From: Rhodococcus_G sp042879035
Lineage (GTDB): Bacteria > Actinomycetota > Actinomycetes > Mycobacteriales > Mycobacteriaceae
Length of the DNA: 64,000 nucleotides
Reading direction: 5' to 3'
Assembly (NCBI RefSeq): GCF_042879035.1
Contig: NZ_JBIAOU010000001.1
Span: forward strand, 372,001 to 436,000
Shown: positions 1-10,366 of the stretch, in pieces
Layout: each line of letters opens with the position of its first letter
How positions within the stretch are numbered: position 1 is the first letter of the stretch
Made by a program: the position numbers and the translations under genes
Notes under the pieces: generated by a model
Told to the model about the DNA's origin: nothing
Databases searched by the model: none
Seen by the model: the letters and a program-made list of their open reading frames with translations, nothing else

Positions 1-1892
1 CCGAGTGGGTCGGCCGGGACCGGTTCGTGCTCTCGTGCGGACACTCCAGCCTCACCCTGTACCTGCAGCTGTACCTGTCGGGCTACGGGCTCGAGCTCGC
101 CGACATCGAGTCGCTGCGCACCTGGGGCTCGCTGACCCCGGGCCACCCCGAGTACGGCCACACCACCGGTGTCGAGATCACCACCGGCCCCCTCGGCCAG
201 GGTCTGGCCTCCGCGGTGGGCATGGCGATGGCGGCGCGCCGCGAGCGGGGCCTGTTCGATCCCGATGCGGCGGCCGGCACCAGCCCGTTCGACCACCACG
301 TGTACGTCATCGCGTCCGACGGCGACCTGCAGGAGGGTGTGACCTCCGAGGCGTCGTCGATCGCGGGTGTGCAGCAGTTGGGCAACCTGATCGTCTTCTA
401 CGACGACAACGAGATCTCGATCGAGCACGACACGGCGATCGCGTTCGGTGAGGACGTCGCCAAGCGTTACGAGGCGTACGGCTGGCACGTGCAGCGGGTC
501 GAGGGCGGCGAGAACGTCTCGGCGATGCTCGATGCCGTCGAGGCCGCGAAGGCGGTGACCGACAAGCCGTCGATCATCGTCCTGCGCACCATCATCGGCT
601 ACCCGGCGCCGACCAAGATGAACACCGGTGACGTGCACGGCGCGGCCCTGGGCGCCGCCGAGGTCGCCGGTGTGAAGGAGGCCCTCGGCTTCGACCCGGA
701 GAAGAGCTTCGACGTCGACCCGGCTGCCCTGGCGCACGCCCGTGAGGTGCAGACCCGCGGTGCCGCTGCCCACACCGAGTGGCAGACGACGTTCGACGCC
801 TGGGCCGCCCGCGAGCCCCAGCGCAAGGCCCTGTTCGACCGGCTGCACGCCGGCGAGTTCCCCGAGGGCTGGATCGACGTCCTTCCGACGTGGGAGCCGG
901 ACGCGAAGGGCGCCGCGACCCGCAAGGCCTCGAGCAAGGTCCTCAACGCGCTCGGCCCGATCCTGCCGGAGCTGTGGGGCGGCTCGGCCGACCTCGCGGG
1001 CAGCAACAACACCACCATCGACGGCTCGGACTCGTTCGGCCCGCCGTCGATCTCGACGAAGGACTGGACGGCGCAGCCGTACGGCCGCACCCTGCACTTC
1101 GGTATCCGTGAGCACGCGATGGGCTCGATCCTCAACGGCATCGCACTGCACGGCCCGACCCGCCCGTACGGCGGCACGTTCCTCGTCTTCAGCGACTACA
1201 TGCGACCCGCGGTGCGCCTGGCCGCGCTGATGGGTGTGCCGTCGATCTACGTGTGGACCCACGACTCCATCGGCCTCGGCGAGGACGGCCCGACCCATCA
1301 GCCGATCGAGCACCTCGCGGCGCTGCGCGGCATCCCGAACATGTCGGTGATCCGGCCGGGCGACGCGAACGAGACCGCGCAGGCCTGGCGGTACGCGCTC
1401 GAGCACACCACCGGCCCGACCGCGCTGGCGCTGACCCGTCAGGACATCCCGGTCCTCGAGGGCACGAAGGAGAAGGCCGCCGAGGGCGTCAAGCGGGGCG
1501 CGTACGTGCTGGAGGACTCCTCCACCGGCACCCCCGAGGTCATCCTGCTCGCGTCCGGTTCGGAGCTGTACCTGGCGGTCGAGGCCCGCAAGGTTCTCGA
1601 GGCCGACGGCATCGGTACCCGCGTGGTGTCGGTCCCCTGCCTCGACTGGTTCGCCGAGCAGGACCAGGCGTACCGCGACGAGGTGCTGCCGCCCGCGACC
1701 CGCGCCCGCGTCTCCGTCGAGGCCGGCATCGCGATGCCGTGGTGGCGTCTGCTCGGCGACGCCGGTGAGGCCGTCTCCATCGAGCACTTCGGCGCCTCCG
1801 CCGACCACAAGACCCTGTTCCGCGAGTTCGGGTTCACGGCCGAGAACGTCACGGCCGCGGCCCGTCGCACCCTCGATCGAGTGAAGGGCTGA
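1..1892 (+). CDS. tkt: transketolase (5' end cut by window edge)
   Basis: Transketolase, the thiamine-diphosphate enzyme that moves two-carbon units between sugar phosphates in the non-oxidative pentose phosphate pathway. The frame is open from the left edge (first full codon at 3), so about 70 N-terminal residues are missing; 629 are visible against roughly 700 for the family. Seen: the GPLGQG cofactor-domain motif (nt about 186-203), the SDGDLQEG diphosphate/metal segment, the REHAM motif with the catalytic Glu (nt about 1107-1121) and the GLGEDGPTHQP segment of the pyrimidine domain. The TGA lies 5 nt before the tal ATG, so this is the first visible gene of a tkt-tal-zwf-opcA run in the same order as M. 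tuberculosis Rv1449c-Rv1446c. Confidence 0.97.
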   Translation, partial: EWVGRDRFVLSCGHSSLTLYLQLYLSGYGLELADIESLRTWGSLTPGHPEYGHTTGVEITTGPLGQGLASAVGMAMAARRERGLFDPDAAAGTSPFDHHVYVIASDGDLQEGVTSEASSIAGVQQLGNLIVFYDDNEISIEHDTAIAFGEDVAKRYEAYGWHVQRVEGGENVSAMLDAVEAAKAVTDKPSIIVLRTIIGYPAPTKMNTGDVHGAALGAAEVAGVKEALGFDPEKSFDVDPAALAHAREVQTRGAAAHTEWQTTFDAWAAREPQRKALFDRLHAGEFPEGWIDVLPTWEPDAKGAATRKASSKVLNALGPILPELWGGSADLAGSNNTTIDGSDSFGPPSISTKDWTAQPYGRTLHFGIREHAMGSILNGIALHGPTRPYGGTFLVFSDYMRPAVRLAALMGVPSIYVWTHDSIGLGEDGPTHQPIEHLAALRGIPNMSVIRPGDANETAQAWRYALEHTTGPTALALTRQDIPVLEGTKEKAAEGVKRGAYVLEDSSTGTPEVILLASGSELYLAVEARKVLEADGIGTRVVSVPCLDWFAEQDQAYRDEVLPPATRARVSVEAGIAMPWWRLLGDAGEAVSIEHFGASADHKTLFREFGFTAENVTAAARRTLDRVKG

Positions 1893-1897
1893 TCGCC

Positions 1898-3010
1898 ATG
1901 GCACAGAATCAGAATCTTGCCGACCTGTCGGCCGCCGGTGTCTCGGTGTGGTTGGACGACCTGTCCCGGGGGCGGCTCGAGACCGGCAACCTGGCGCAGC
2001 TGGTGGCGGAGAAGTCCGTCGTCGGTGTGACCACGAACCCGTCGATCTTCCAGGCCGCGCTCAAGGGGCCCGAGTACCAGGCGCAGCTGCACGAGCTCGC
2101 CGGTCGCGGCGCGAACGTCGACGACACCGTCCGCGCACTGACCACCGACGACGTGCGCAACGCCTGCGACCTGCTGGCCCCGCAGTACGAGGCGTCGGGT
2201 GGCGTCGACGGCCGCGTGTCCATCGAGGTCGATCCGCGCCTGGCGCACGACACCGAGGGCACCGTCGCGCAGGCGGTCGAACTGTGGAAGATCGTCGACC
2301 GGCCGAACCTGCTGATCAAGATCCCGGCCACCCTCGCGGGCCTGCCGGCGATCACCCGGGTGATCGCCGAGGGCATCAGCGTGAACGTGACGCTGATCTT
2401 CTCGGTGGAGAGGCACAGGGCCGTCATCGACGCCTACCTCGCCGGGCTCGAGGCCGCGAAGGCCGCCGGGCACGACCTGGCGACGATCCACTCGGTCGCG
2501 TCCTTCTTCGTGTCGCGGGTCGACACCGAGATCGACGCCCGTCTGGAGAAGATCGGCACGGACGCGGCACTGGCCCTGCGCGGCAAGGCCGGTGTCGCCA
2601 ACGCGCGCCTCGCGTACGCCGCCTACCAGGAGGTGTTCGAGTCCGGGGCCCGGTTCGCGGAGCTCGCGAAGGCCGGTGCGCGGGTGCAGCGTCCGCTGTG
2701 GGCGTCGACGGGCGTGAAGAACCCCGACTACCCGGACACGCTGTACGTGACCGAGCTGGTCGCCGCGCACACCGTGAACACGATGCCGGAGAAGACCCTC
2801 GACGCGGTCGCCGACCACGGAACGGTCAGCGGGGACACCGTCACCGGAACCGCTGCGGCCTCCCAGGAGGTCTTCGACGCGGTCGCCGGTACCGGTGTCG
2901 ACCTGGCCGACGTCTTCGACAAGCTCGAGTCGGAAGGTGTCGAGAAGTTCGAGGTCTCCTGGAACGAGCTGCTCGAGGCCACCGCCGCGTCCCTCGCCGC
3001 AGCGTCGTAG
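1898..3010 (+). CDS. tal: transaldolase
   Basis: Transaldolase, 370 residues, transfers a dihydroxyacetone unit between sedoheptulose-7-P and glyceraldehyde-3-P. The N-terminal TTNPSIF motif and the Schiff-base lysine in LLIKIPAT (about K141) are visible. Length fits the long actinobacterial form that pairs with transketolase. It starts 5 nt after tkt and ends 3 nt before the zwf ATG, so the three genes are almost certainly one transcript. Start chosen at ATG 1898 because it follows the tkt stop directly and gives the usual MAQN-type N-terminus. Confidence 0.97.
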   Translation: MAQNQNLADLSAAGVSVWLDDLSRGRLETGNLAQLVAEKSVVGVTTNPSIFQAALKGPEYQAQLHELAGRGANVDDTVRALTTDDVRNACDLLAPQYEASGGVDGRVSIEVDPRLAHDTEGTVAQAVELWKIVDRPNLLIKIPATLAGLPAITRVIAEGISVNVTLIFSVERHRAVIDAYLAGLEAAKAAGHDLATIHSVASFFVSRVDTEIDARLEKIGTDAALALRGKAGVANARLAYAAYQEVFESGARFAELAKAGARVQRPLWASTGVKNPDYPDTLYVTELVAAHTVNTMPEKTLDAVADHGTVSGDTVTGTAAASQEVFDAVAGTGVDLADVFDKLESEGVEKFEVSWNELLEATAASLAAAS

Positions 3011-3013
3011 TCG

Positions 3014-4585
3014 ATGGGGAGCACGGGTGCCGCGCAGCAGCGGAGGGCAGGTGCCGCCGAGGCGCCGTGGGTCAATCCGCTGCGCGACGAGCGAGACAAG
3101 AGACTGCCGCGCATCGCGGGCCCGTGCTCCCTGGTGATCTTCGGGGTCACCGGCGACCTGGCCCGCAAGAAGCTGATGCCCGCCGTGTACGACCTGGCCA
3201 ACCGCGGGCTGTTGCCGCCCGGGTTCGCCCTCGTCGGATTCGCCCGGAGGGATTGGGCGGACGAGGATTTCGGCAAGGTCGTCCACGACGCGGTCCGTGA
3301 GCACGCCCGCACCGAGTTCCGCGAGGAGGTGTGGGAACGGCTCGCCGAGGGAATTCGCTTCGTGCAGGGCAGTTTCGACGACGATGCCGCATTCGTCGAG
3401 CTGACACGCACGTTGGCGGCACTCGACGCCGAACGCGGAACGGGCGGCAATCACGCCTTCTACCTTGCGATTCCGCCTGCCGCGTTCCCGACGGTGTGCG
3501 AGCAGCTGTCGAAGTCGGGGCTCGCGCAGCCGGTCGAGGGCCAGTGGCGCCGCGTGGTGATCGAGAAGCCGTTCGGGCACGACCTCGAATCCGCCAAGGA
3601 ACTCAACGAGGTCGTGGGCAGCGTCTTCCCCGAGGACTCGGTGTTCCGCATCGACCACTACCTCGGCAAGGAGACGGTGCAGAACATCCTGGCGCTGCGG
3701 TTCGCGAACCAGCTGTTCGACCCGATCTGGAACGCCCACTACGTGGACCACGTCCAGATCACGATGGCCGAGGACATCGGACTCGGGGGCCGCGCCGGGT
3801 ACTACGACGGGATCGGCGCCGCCCGCGACGTCATCCAGAACCACCTGCTGCAGCTGCTGGCGTTCACCGCGATGGAGGAGCCGGTCAGTTTCGAACCCGC
3901 CGAGTTGCAGGCCGAGAAGATCAAGGTGCTCTCGGCGACCCGGCTCGCGGAACCACTCGACGAGACCACCGCCCGCGGCCAGTACGCGGGCGGCTGGCAG
4001 GGCGGACGCAAGGTGGTCGGGCTGCTCGACGAGGAGGGGTTCTCGAAGGACTCGACCACCGAGACGTTCGCCGCGATCACCCTCGAGGTCAACACCCGTC
4101 GCTGGGCCGGCGTGCCCTTCTACCTGCGCACCGGTAAACGGCTCGGACGCAGGGTCACCGAGATCGCGGTGGTGCTCAAACGCGCCCCGCACCTCCCGTT
4201 CGACCAGACGATGACCGAGGAACTGGGTCAGAACGCCCTGGTGATCCGGGTGCAGCCCGACGAGGGTGTCACGATGCGGTTCGGTTCGAAGGTCCCCGGC
4301 TCCTCGATGGAGGTCCGGGACGTGAACATGGACTTCAGCTACGGGCAGGCGTTCACCGAGTCCTCCCCCGAGGCCTACGAGCGGCTGATCCTCGACATGC
4401 TGCTCGGCGAACCGTCGCTGTTCCCGGTCAACGCCGAGGTCGAACTGTCCTGGCAGATCCTCGATCCCGTGCTCGAGCACTGGGCGGCGGACGGACGGCC
4501 CGACCCGTACGCGGCGGGCACGTGGGGTCCGGAGTCGGCCCAGGAGATGCTGCGCCGCACCGGCCGCGAATGGAGACGACCGTGA
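3014..4585 (+). CDS. zwf: glucose-6-phosphate 1-dehydrogenase
   Basis: Glucose-6-phosphate dehydrogenase, 523 residues, the first oxidative step of the pentose phosphate pathway and a main NADPH source. The nucleotide-binding GVTGDLARKK segment lies near residue 44 and the substrate/catalytic motif RIDHYLGKE at about residues 212-220. The C-terminal TGREWRRP end matches the mycobacterial Zwf2 type. The ATG is 3 nt after the tal stop with no strong ribosome binding site, suggesting coupled translation. The next gene encodes OpcA, known in actinobacteria as an assembly/activity factor for this enzyme. Confidence 0.97.
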   Translation: MGSTGAAQQRRAGAAEAPWVNPLRDERDKRLPRIAGPCSLVIFGVTGDLARKKLMPAVYDLANRGLLPPGFALVGFARRDWADEDFGKVVHDAVREHARTEFREEVWERLAEGIRFVQGSFDDDAAFVELTRTLAALDAERGTGGNHAFYLAIPPAAFPTVCEQLSKSGLAQPVEGQWRRVVIEKPFGHDLESAKELNEVVGSVFPEDSVFRIDHYLGKETVQNILALRFANQLFDPIWNAHYVDHVQITMAEDIGLGGRAGYYDGIGAARDVIQNHLLQLLAFTAMEEPVSFEPAELQAEKIKVLSATRLAEPLDETTARGQYAGGWQGGRKVVGLLDEEGFSKDSTTETFAAITLEVNTRRWAGVPFYLRTGKRLGRRVTEIAVVLKRAPHLPFDQTMTEELGQNALVIRVQPDEGVTMRFGSKVPGSSMEVRDVNMDFSYGQAFTESSPEAYERLILDMLLGEPSLFPVNAEVELSWQILDPVLEHWAADGRPDPYAAGTWGPESAQEMLRRTGREWRRP

Positions 4586-4625
4586 CCGGTTCCCCGGCAT
4601 CGGAGACAACTGTGGAGGACCACCG

Positions 4626-5534
4626 GTGATCATCGACATCCCGGCGACGACGACCGGCGCCGTCAACAAGCGGCTGGTCGAGGTCCGCGAGAGTGGTGGC
4701 GCGGTCACCCTCGGCAGGGTCCTGACCCTGGTGGTGGGCACCGACGACGACGAGAACGCCGAGGCGGTGATCGAGGCCGCGAACGAGGCGAGCCGCGAGC
4801 ACCCGTGTCGTGTCATCGTCGTCACCCGCGGTGGACTCGACGGCGAGTCGCGTCTCGACGCGCAGATCCGCGTCGGCGGCGATGCGGGTGCGTCGGAGGT
4901 CGTGGTGCTGCGCCTGTACGGCGAACTCGCCGGTCACGAGGACAGCGTCGTGATCCCGTTCCTGCTGCCCGACACCCCGGTGGTCGCGTGGTGGCCGGAC
5001 AATCCGCCGGCGGTTCCCGCACGTGATGCGCTGGGGCAGTTGGCGATCCGGCGGATCACCGATGCCACCGGCGCGCCGGATCCGGCCGCGACGATCAAGT
5101 CGCGGCTGCAGTCGTACACGGCGGGCGACACCGACCTGGCGTGGGCACGGGCGACGCCGTGGCGGGCGCTGCTGACGGCGGCGCTCGACCAACCGCCGCA
5201 CGAGCGGTTGCTGTCGGCGACGGTGTCGGGCTTGCGCACCGAGCCCGCCGTCGACCTGATCGCCGGCTGGCTGGCGAGCCGGATCGACGGTCCGGTGCGC
5301 CGGCTCGCCGGCGAACTCCGGGTCGACCTGCAGCGGGAGACGGGGTCGATCTCCCTGCGCCGCCCACAGGAGGGCAAGACCGCGACGCTGAGCCGGACGG
5401 GCGCCCCGGATTCCCTGGTGTCGTTGGCCCGCAGGGAAACTCGCGACTGCTTGGCCGAGGACCTGCGTCGCCTCGATCCGGACGAGATCTACCACGCCGC
5501 GCTGGCGGGGCTCGAACGCGTCGACTACGAGTAG
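4626..5534 (+). CDS. opcA: OpcA, G6PDH assembly protein
   Basis: OpcA, 302 residues, associated in cyanobacteria and actinobacteria with assembly or allosteric activation of glucose-6-phosphate dehydrogenase. Identification rests on its N-terminus (MIIDIPAT), length and position directly after zwf, as in M. tuberculosis Rv1446c. The start is GTG 4626, with GGAGG about 10 nt upstream; the 40-nt gap after zwf is the largest in this run. No enzyme motif is visible, in keeping with a partner-protein role. Confidence 0.93.
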   Translation: MIIDIPATTTGAVNKRLVEVRESGGAVTLGRVLTLVVGTDDDENAEAVIEAANEASREHPCRVIVVTRGGLDGESRLDAQIRVGGDAGASEVVVLRLYGELAGHEDSVVIPFLLPDTPVVAWWPDNPPAVPARDALGQLAIRRITDATGAPDPAATIKSRLQSYTAGDTDLAWARATPWRALLTAALDQPPHERLLSATVSGLRTEPAVDLIAGWLASRIDGPVRRLAGELRVDLQRETGSISLRRPQEGKTATLSRTGAPDSLVSLARRETRDCLAEDLRRLDPDEIYHAALAGLERVDYE

Positions 5535-5606
5535 GTGCACCGGACCCACGGTCGGGGCGAATCATTCGCCTCGATAACGGTCCTCCACCATTCGGAGCCG
5601 AACGCA

Positions 5607-5612
5607 TAGGGT
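5607..5612 (+). promoter_or_regulatory. -10 hexamer TAGGGT of pgl (leaderless)
   Basis: TAGGGT fits the actinobacterial TANNNT -10 consensus and ends 7 nt before ATG 5620, the spacing expected when transcription starts on the start codon. It argues for ATG 5620 over the in-frame GTG at 5611, which overlaps the hexamer. Confidence 0.6.
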
Positions 5613-5619
5613 GGGTGCC

Positions 5620-6366
5620 ATGACTGTTTCCGTGACCGTGCAGACGTTCGACGACACCGCCGCGCTCACCGCCGCGGCAGCCCGGCAACTGGTCGACGTG
5701 ATCGTCGCCGCCCAGGCCGAGCGAGGTGCCGCGTCGATCGTCCTCACCGGCGGCGGCAACGGGATCGGGGTCCTGCGGCAGCTGCGGGCCGATTCCGGTG
5801 CGATCGACTGGTCGAAGGTCGACATCTTCTGGGGCGACGAGCGTTTCGTTCCCGCCGGACACCCCGATCGCAACGAGGTCCAGGCACACGAGGCCCTGCT
5901 CGACCACGTCCCGGTCCAGCCGGCCCGACTCCACCCCATGCCGTACGGCGACGGCCTGTACGCCGGCGACCCCGACGCGGCAGCGCACGCGTACGAGCAT
6001 CTGCTCGCGGCGCACGCCGACGGGGGTCCGGTCCCGGAGTTCGACGTGCACCTGCTCGGCATGGGCGGTGAGGGTCACATCAATTCGCTGTTCCCCGACA
6101 CCGCCGCCGTCCGGGAGAACACCCGATTCGTGGTCGGGGTCACCGACTCTCCGAAACCACCGGCGCAGCGCGTCACGCTGACCCTGCCCGCGGTGCGCCA
6201 TGCCCGGCGCGTCTGGTTGCTCGTGGCCGGCGCCGACAAGGCCGAGGCCGTGGCGTCCGCGGTCCGGGGCGCGAGTCCGATCGACGTCCCCGCGGCGGGT
6301 GCCCTCGGCTCCGAGGAGACGGTCTGGTTCCTCGATCGGGCGGCGGCCGCGGGCCTGCCGGACTGA
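5620..6366 (+). CDS. pgl: 6-phosphogluconolactonase
   Basis: 6-Phosphogluconolactonase (DevB/Pgl type), 248 residues, hydrolyses 6-phosphogluconolactone made by Zwf. The VHLLGMGGEGHINSLFP block with its His is the family signature, and TGGGNGI near the N-terminus fits the NagB/RpiA-like fold. It is the last gene of the tkt-tal-zwf-opcA-pgl series but is preceded by its own -10 hexamer, so it may be transcribed both from the operon and independently as a leaderless mRNA. It ends 4 nt from the stop of a convergent small gene. Confidence 0.94.
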   Translation: MTVSVTVQTFDDTAALTAAAARQLVDVIVAAQAERGAASIVLTGGGNGIGVLRQLRADSGAIDWSKVDIFWGDERFVPAGHPDRNEVQAHEALLDHVPVQPARLHPMPYGDGLYAGDPDAAAHAYEHLLAAHADGGPVPEFDVHLLGMGGEGHINSLFPDTAAVRENTRFVVGVTDSPKPPAQRVTLTLPAVRHARRVWLLVAGADKAEAVASAVRGASPIDVPAAGALGSEETVWFLDRAAAAGLPD

Positions 6367-6370
6367 CCGG

Positions 6371-6529
6371 TCACTCGCCCGTCGCCTCCTCCTGATCCGT
6401 GTCCCGCGGAGCCGGTTCGGGGCAGCCGCGTCCGCCGTACAGCAGTGTGTGGGAGCGCGACCTCGCGCGTGGATGCGCGAAGGCACGCATCCCGCCGCGC
6501 CAGTCCTGCGTTCCGGTGCAGTGGTTCAT
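6371..6529 (-). CDS. small protein of unknown function, 52 residues
   Basis: A short reading frame that I do not recognise, supported mainly by its start: a strong AAGGAG sits 7 nt before the ATG at 6529. The product is 52 residues, very basic and Arg-rich in its first half (HPRARSRSHTLLYGGRGC), with an acidic tail (DTDQEEATGE) and two Cys. No signal peptide or membrane segment. A 7-bp inverted repeat with a 12-nt loop (6543-6549 / 6562-6568) lies directly upstream of the ribosome binding site. It follows ppc by about 90 nt on the same strand and converges on pgl. It could be a downstream member of a ppc transcript. Confidence 0.5.
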   Translation of the reverse strand: MNHCTGTQDWRGGMRAFAHPRARSRSHTLLYGGRGCPEPAPRDTDQEEATGE

Positions 6530-6616
6530 CGCGGAACTCCTTCCAACTCTTGCCCTGTGGTGAGTTGGACGCGCTCGGCACCGACGTGGTTCCGGGACTC
6601 GCCGGCGCGGCGGGAC

Positions 6617-9391
<2,775 letters not shown>

Positions 9392-9397
9392 CGCCCC

Positions 9398-9403
9398 AGT
9401 ATC
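9398..9403 (-). promoter_or_regulatory. -10 hexamer GATACT of ppc (leaderless)
   Basis: On the minus strand GATACT is followed by 6 nt (GGGGCG) and the ppc ATG at 9391. The spacing predicts a transcript that begins at the start codon; there is no ribosome binding site. Confidence 0.45.
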
Positions 9404-9434
9404 GGGTGCGGTGCCGACGCCCGCAGCACGAATG

Positions 9435-9845
9435 TCAGCCCTTGAAGACCACCGTCTCGGGTGTCAGCCTGCCGATCACCCGTGGCGTCCCGGGGGCGTC
9501 GGCCTCCCATCGGGCCGCGCCCGTGTACTTCGACGCGAGGGCGTGGATCAGCGACCCGTCCGGGTCGTCGGTGAACGTGACTGTGCCGCGGACCTCGAGG
9601 TAGCTGTACGGCCGCGCCGCAGGGTAGACCAGCAGGGTGGCGCGCGGATCGCGTTCGAGGTTGACGGTCTTGCGGCGTCCCTTCACGGTCGAGAACAGCA
9701 CATCGGTGCCGTCGCGCTGCACCCAGATGACGGACAGCTGCGGCTGTCCGGTCGGCTCGAGCGTGGCCAGTGTCGCGAATTCGGGAGCGTCGATCAGTGC
9801 GGCACCGGCGTCGGACAGCACCGCGGAGCGAACGAGGTCGGCCAT
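9435..9845 (-). CDS. PPOX-class F420-dependent family protein
   Basis: 136-residue split beta-barrel protein of the pyridoxamine 5'-phosphate oxidase-like group that contains F420-dependent proteins such as Rv1155. Evidence is the ATLEPTGQPQLSVIWV strand pair, the TVKGRRKTVNLERDP segment (KxxNL...DPR), and the overall length. Such proteins bind F420 or flavin and reduce or oxidise small substrates; the substrate here is unknown. The ATG is 2 nt after the secG stop, so both genes likely share a transcript, although no functional link is obvious. Confidence 0.8.
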   Translation of the reverse strand: MADLVRSAVLSDAGAALIDAPEFATLATLEPTGQPQLSVIWVQRDGTDVLFSTVKGRRKTVNLERDPRATLLVYPAARPYSYLEVRGTVTFTDDPDGSLIHALASKYTGAARWEADAPGTPRVIGRLTPETVVFKG

Positions 9846-9847
9846 CG

Positions 9848-10081
9848 TCAGCTGAACTTGATCTCGAGGCCGATGCCGAGGATCGCGATCAGCCAGATCA
9901 GGGCGGTGAACACCGTCAGCCGGTCGAGGTTCTTCTCCACGACGGTGGAGCCGGACAGGCTGGACTGCATACCGCCGCCGAAGAGGCTGGACAGACCGCC
10001 GCCCTTGCCGCGGTGCAGGAGCACCAACAGGATCAGCAGCAGGCTGGAGATCACCAGCAGAATGTCCAGGAACAGATTCAT
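9848..10081 (-). CDS. secG: preprotein translocase subunit SecG
   Basis: SecG, 77 residues, small subunit of the SecYEG protein-export channel. It has two membrane segments: residues 2-21 and about 53-73, joined by a Gly-rich loop (LHRGKGGGLSSLFGGG) typical of actinobacterial SecG. I chose ATG 10081 because the hydrophobic segment begins right there; an upstream start would add a charged stretch. In mycobacteria secG lies close to tpi; here an accessory block separates the two. Confidence 0.95.
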   Translation of the reverse strand: MNLFLDILLVISSLLLILLVLLHRGKGGGLSSLFGGGMQSSLSGSTVVEKNLDRLTVFTALIWLIAILGIGLEIKFS

Positions 10082-10111
10082 CTCGGCTGTACGCTGCCCT
10101 TCACGCGACGG

Positions 10112-10201
10112 TTGTGGCCACAAGCGCTGCTAGCCTACCGTCCCCCGGCCGACGAGGTACAACGTCTCGTCCCCGCCCTGAAGGCCGAGCTCGTCGGCTG
10201 A
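10112..10201 (+). pseudogene. possible remnant 3' end of a gene
   Basis: An open frame of 29 residues ending PALKAELVG-stop at 10201 runs into a strong terminator 6 nt later, but no start codon or gene body exists: secG occupies the other strand just upstream. The last codons resemble those of the phosphatase gene that follows (ending AALRAKLVG-stop; both read CTG-x-GCx-xAG-CTx-GTC-GGC-TGA-CC). The simplest reading is a leftover tail of a deleted, perhaps duplicated, gene. Chance is not excluded. Confidence 0.3.
10132..10137 (-). promoter_or_regulatory. -10 hexamer TAGGCT, candidate secG promoter
   Basis: TAGGCT on the minus strand, about 50 nt before the secG ATG. The same hexamer precedes gap, pyrR and the deazaflavin-type gene ending at 14590. 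Just downstream, at 10112-10123, is a perfect 12-bp palindrome (TTGTGGCCACAA), in the position of an operator near +1. Confidence 0.4.
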
Positions 10202-10207
10202 CCATCA

Positions 10208-10238
10208 CACCGCGGCCCGGCACACCCGGGCCGCGGTG
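10208..10238 (+). terminator. hairpin terminator, 13-bp stem
   Basis: Perfect inverted repeat 10208-10220 / 10226-10238 with a 5-nt CACAC loop and no T tract, common in high-G+C genomes. It lies 6 nt after the orphan TGA at 10201 and upstream of the phosphatase gene, where no complete plus-strand gene ends. Confidence 0.65.
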
Positions 10239-10325
10239 CGGACCGCTCATCGGGAGGATCCGCTTCGGGTGTCCGCTCACCGGGAGGGCGGGGCCGGATC
10301 CGCACCGCATCCACCTTCGGCTGGC

Positions 10326-10331
10326 TACCTT
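10326..10331 (+). promoter_or_regulatory. -10 hexamer TACCTT of the phosphatase gene
   Basis: TACCTT fits TANNNT and lies 35 nt before the ATG at 10367, leaving room for the GGAAGG ribosome binding site at 10355-10360. Confidence 0.4.
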
Positions 10332-10366
10332 CCCCGACCGGAACACCCCCCGACGGAAGGTTCACG

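Noticed and set aside
1439..4825. Very long open frame (over 1100 codons) on the minus strand opposite tkt, tal and zwf
   Set aside because: It is antisense to three clear enzyme genes; high G+C content keeps complementary frames open. The protein is low-complexity and Arg/Gly/His rich with no recognisable domain.
5611..5619. GTG 5611 as pgl start
   Set aside because: It overlaps the TAGGGT hexamer; ATG 5620 has the expected leaderless spacing and the family N-terminus.
9770..10201. 143-codon plus-strand frame over secG and the PPOX gene
   Set aside because: Most of it is antisense to secG and its neighbour. Only its last 29 codons are reported, as a possible remnant.
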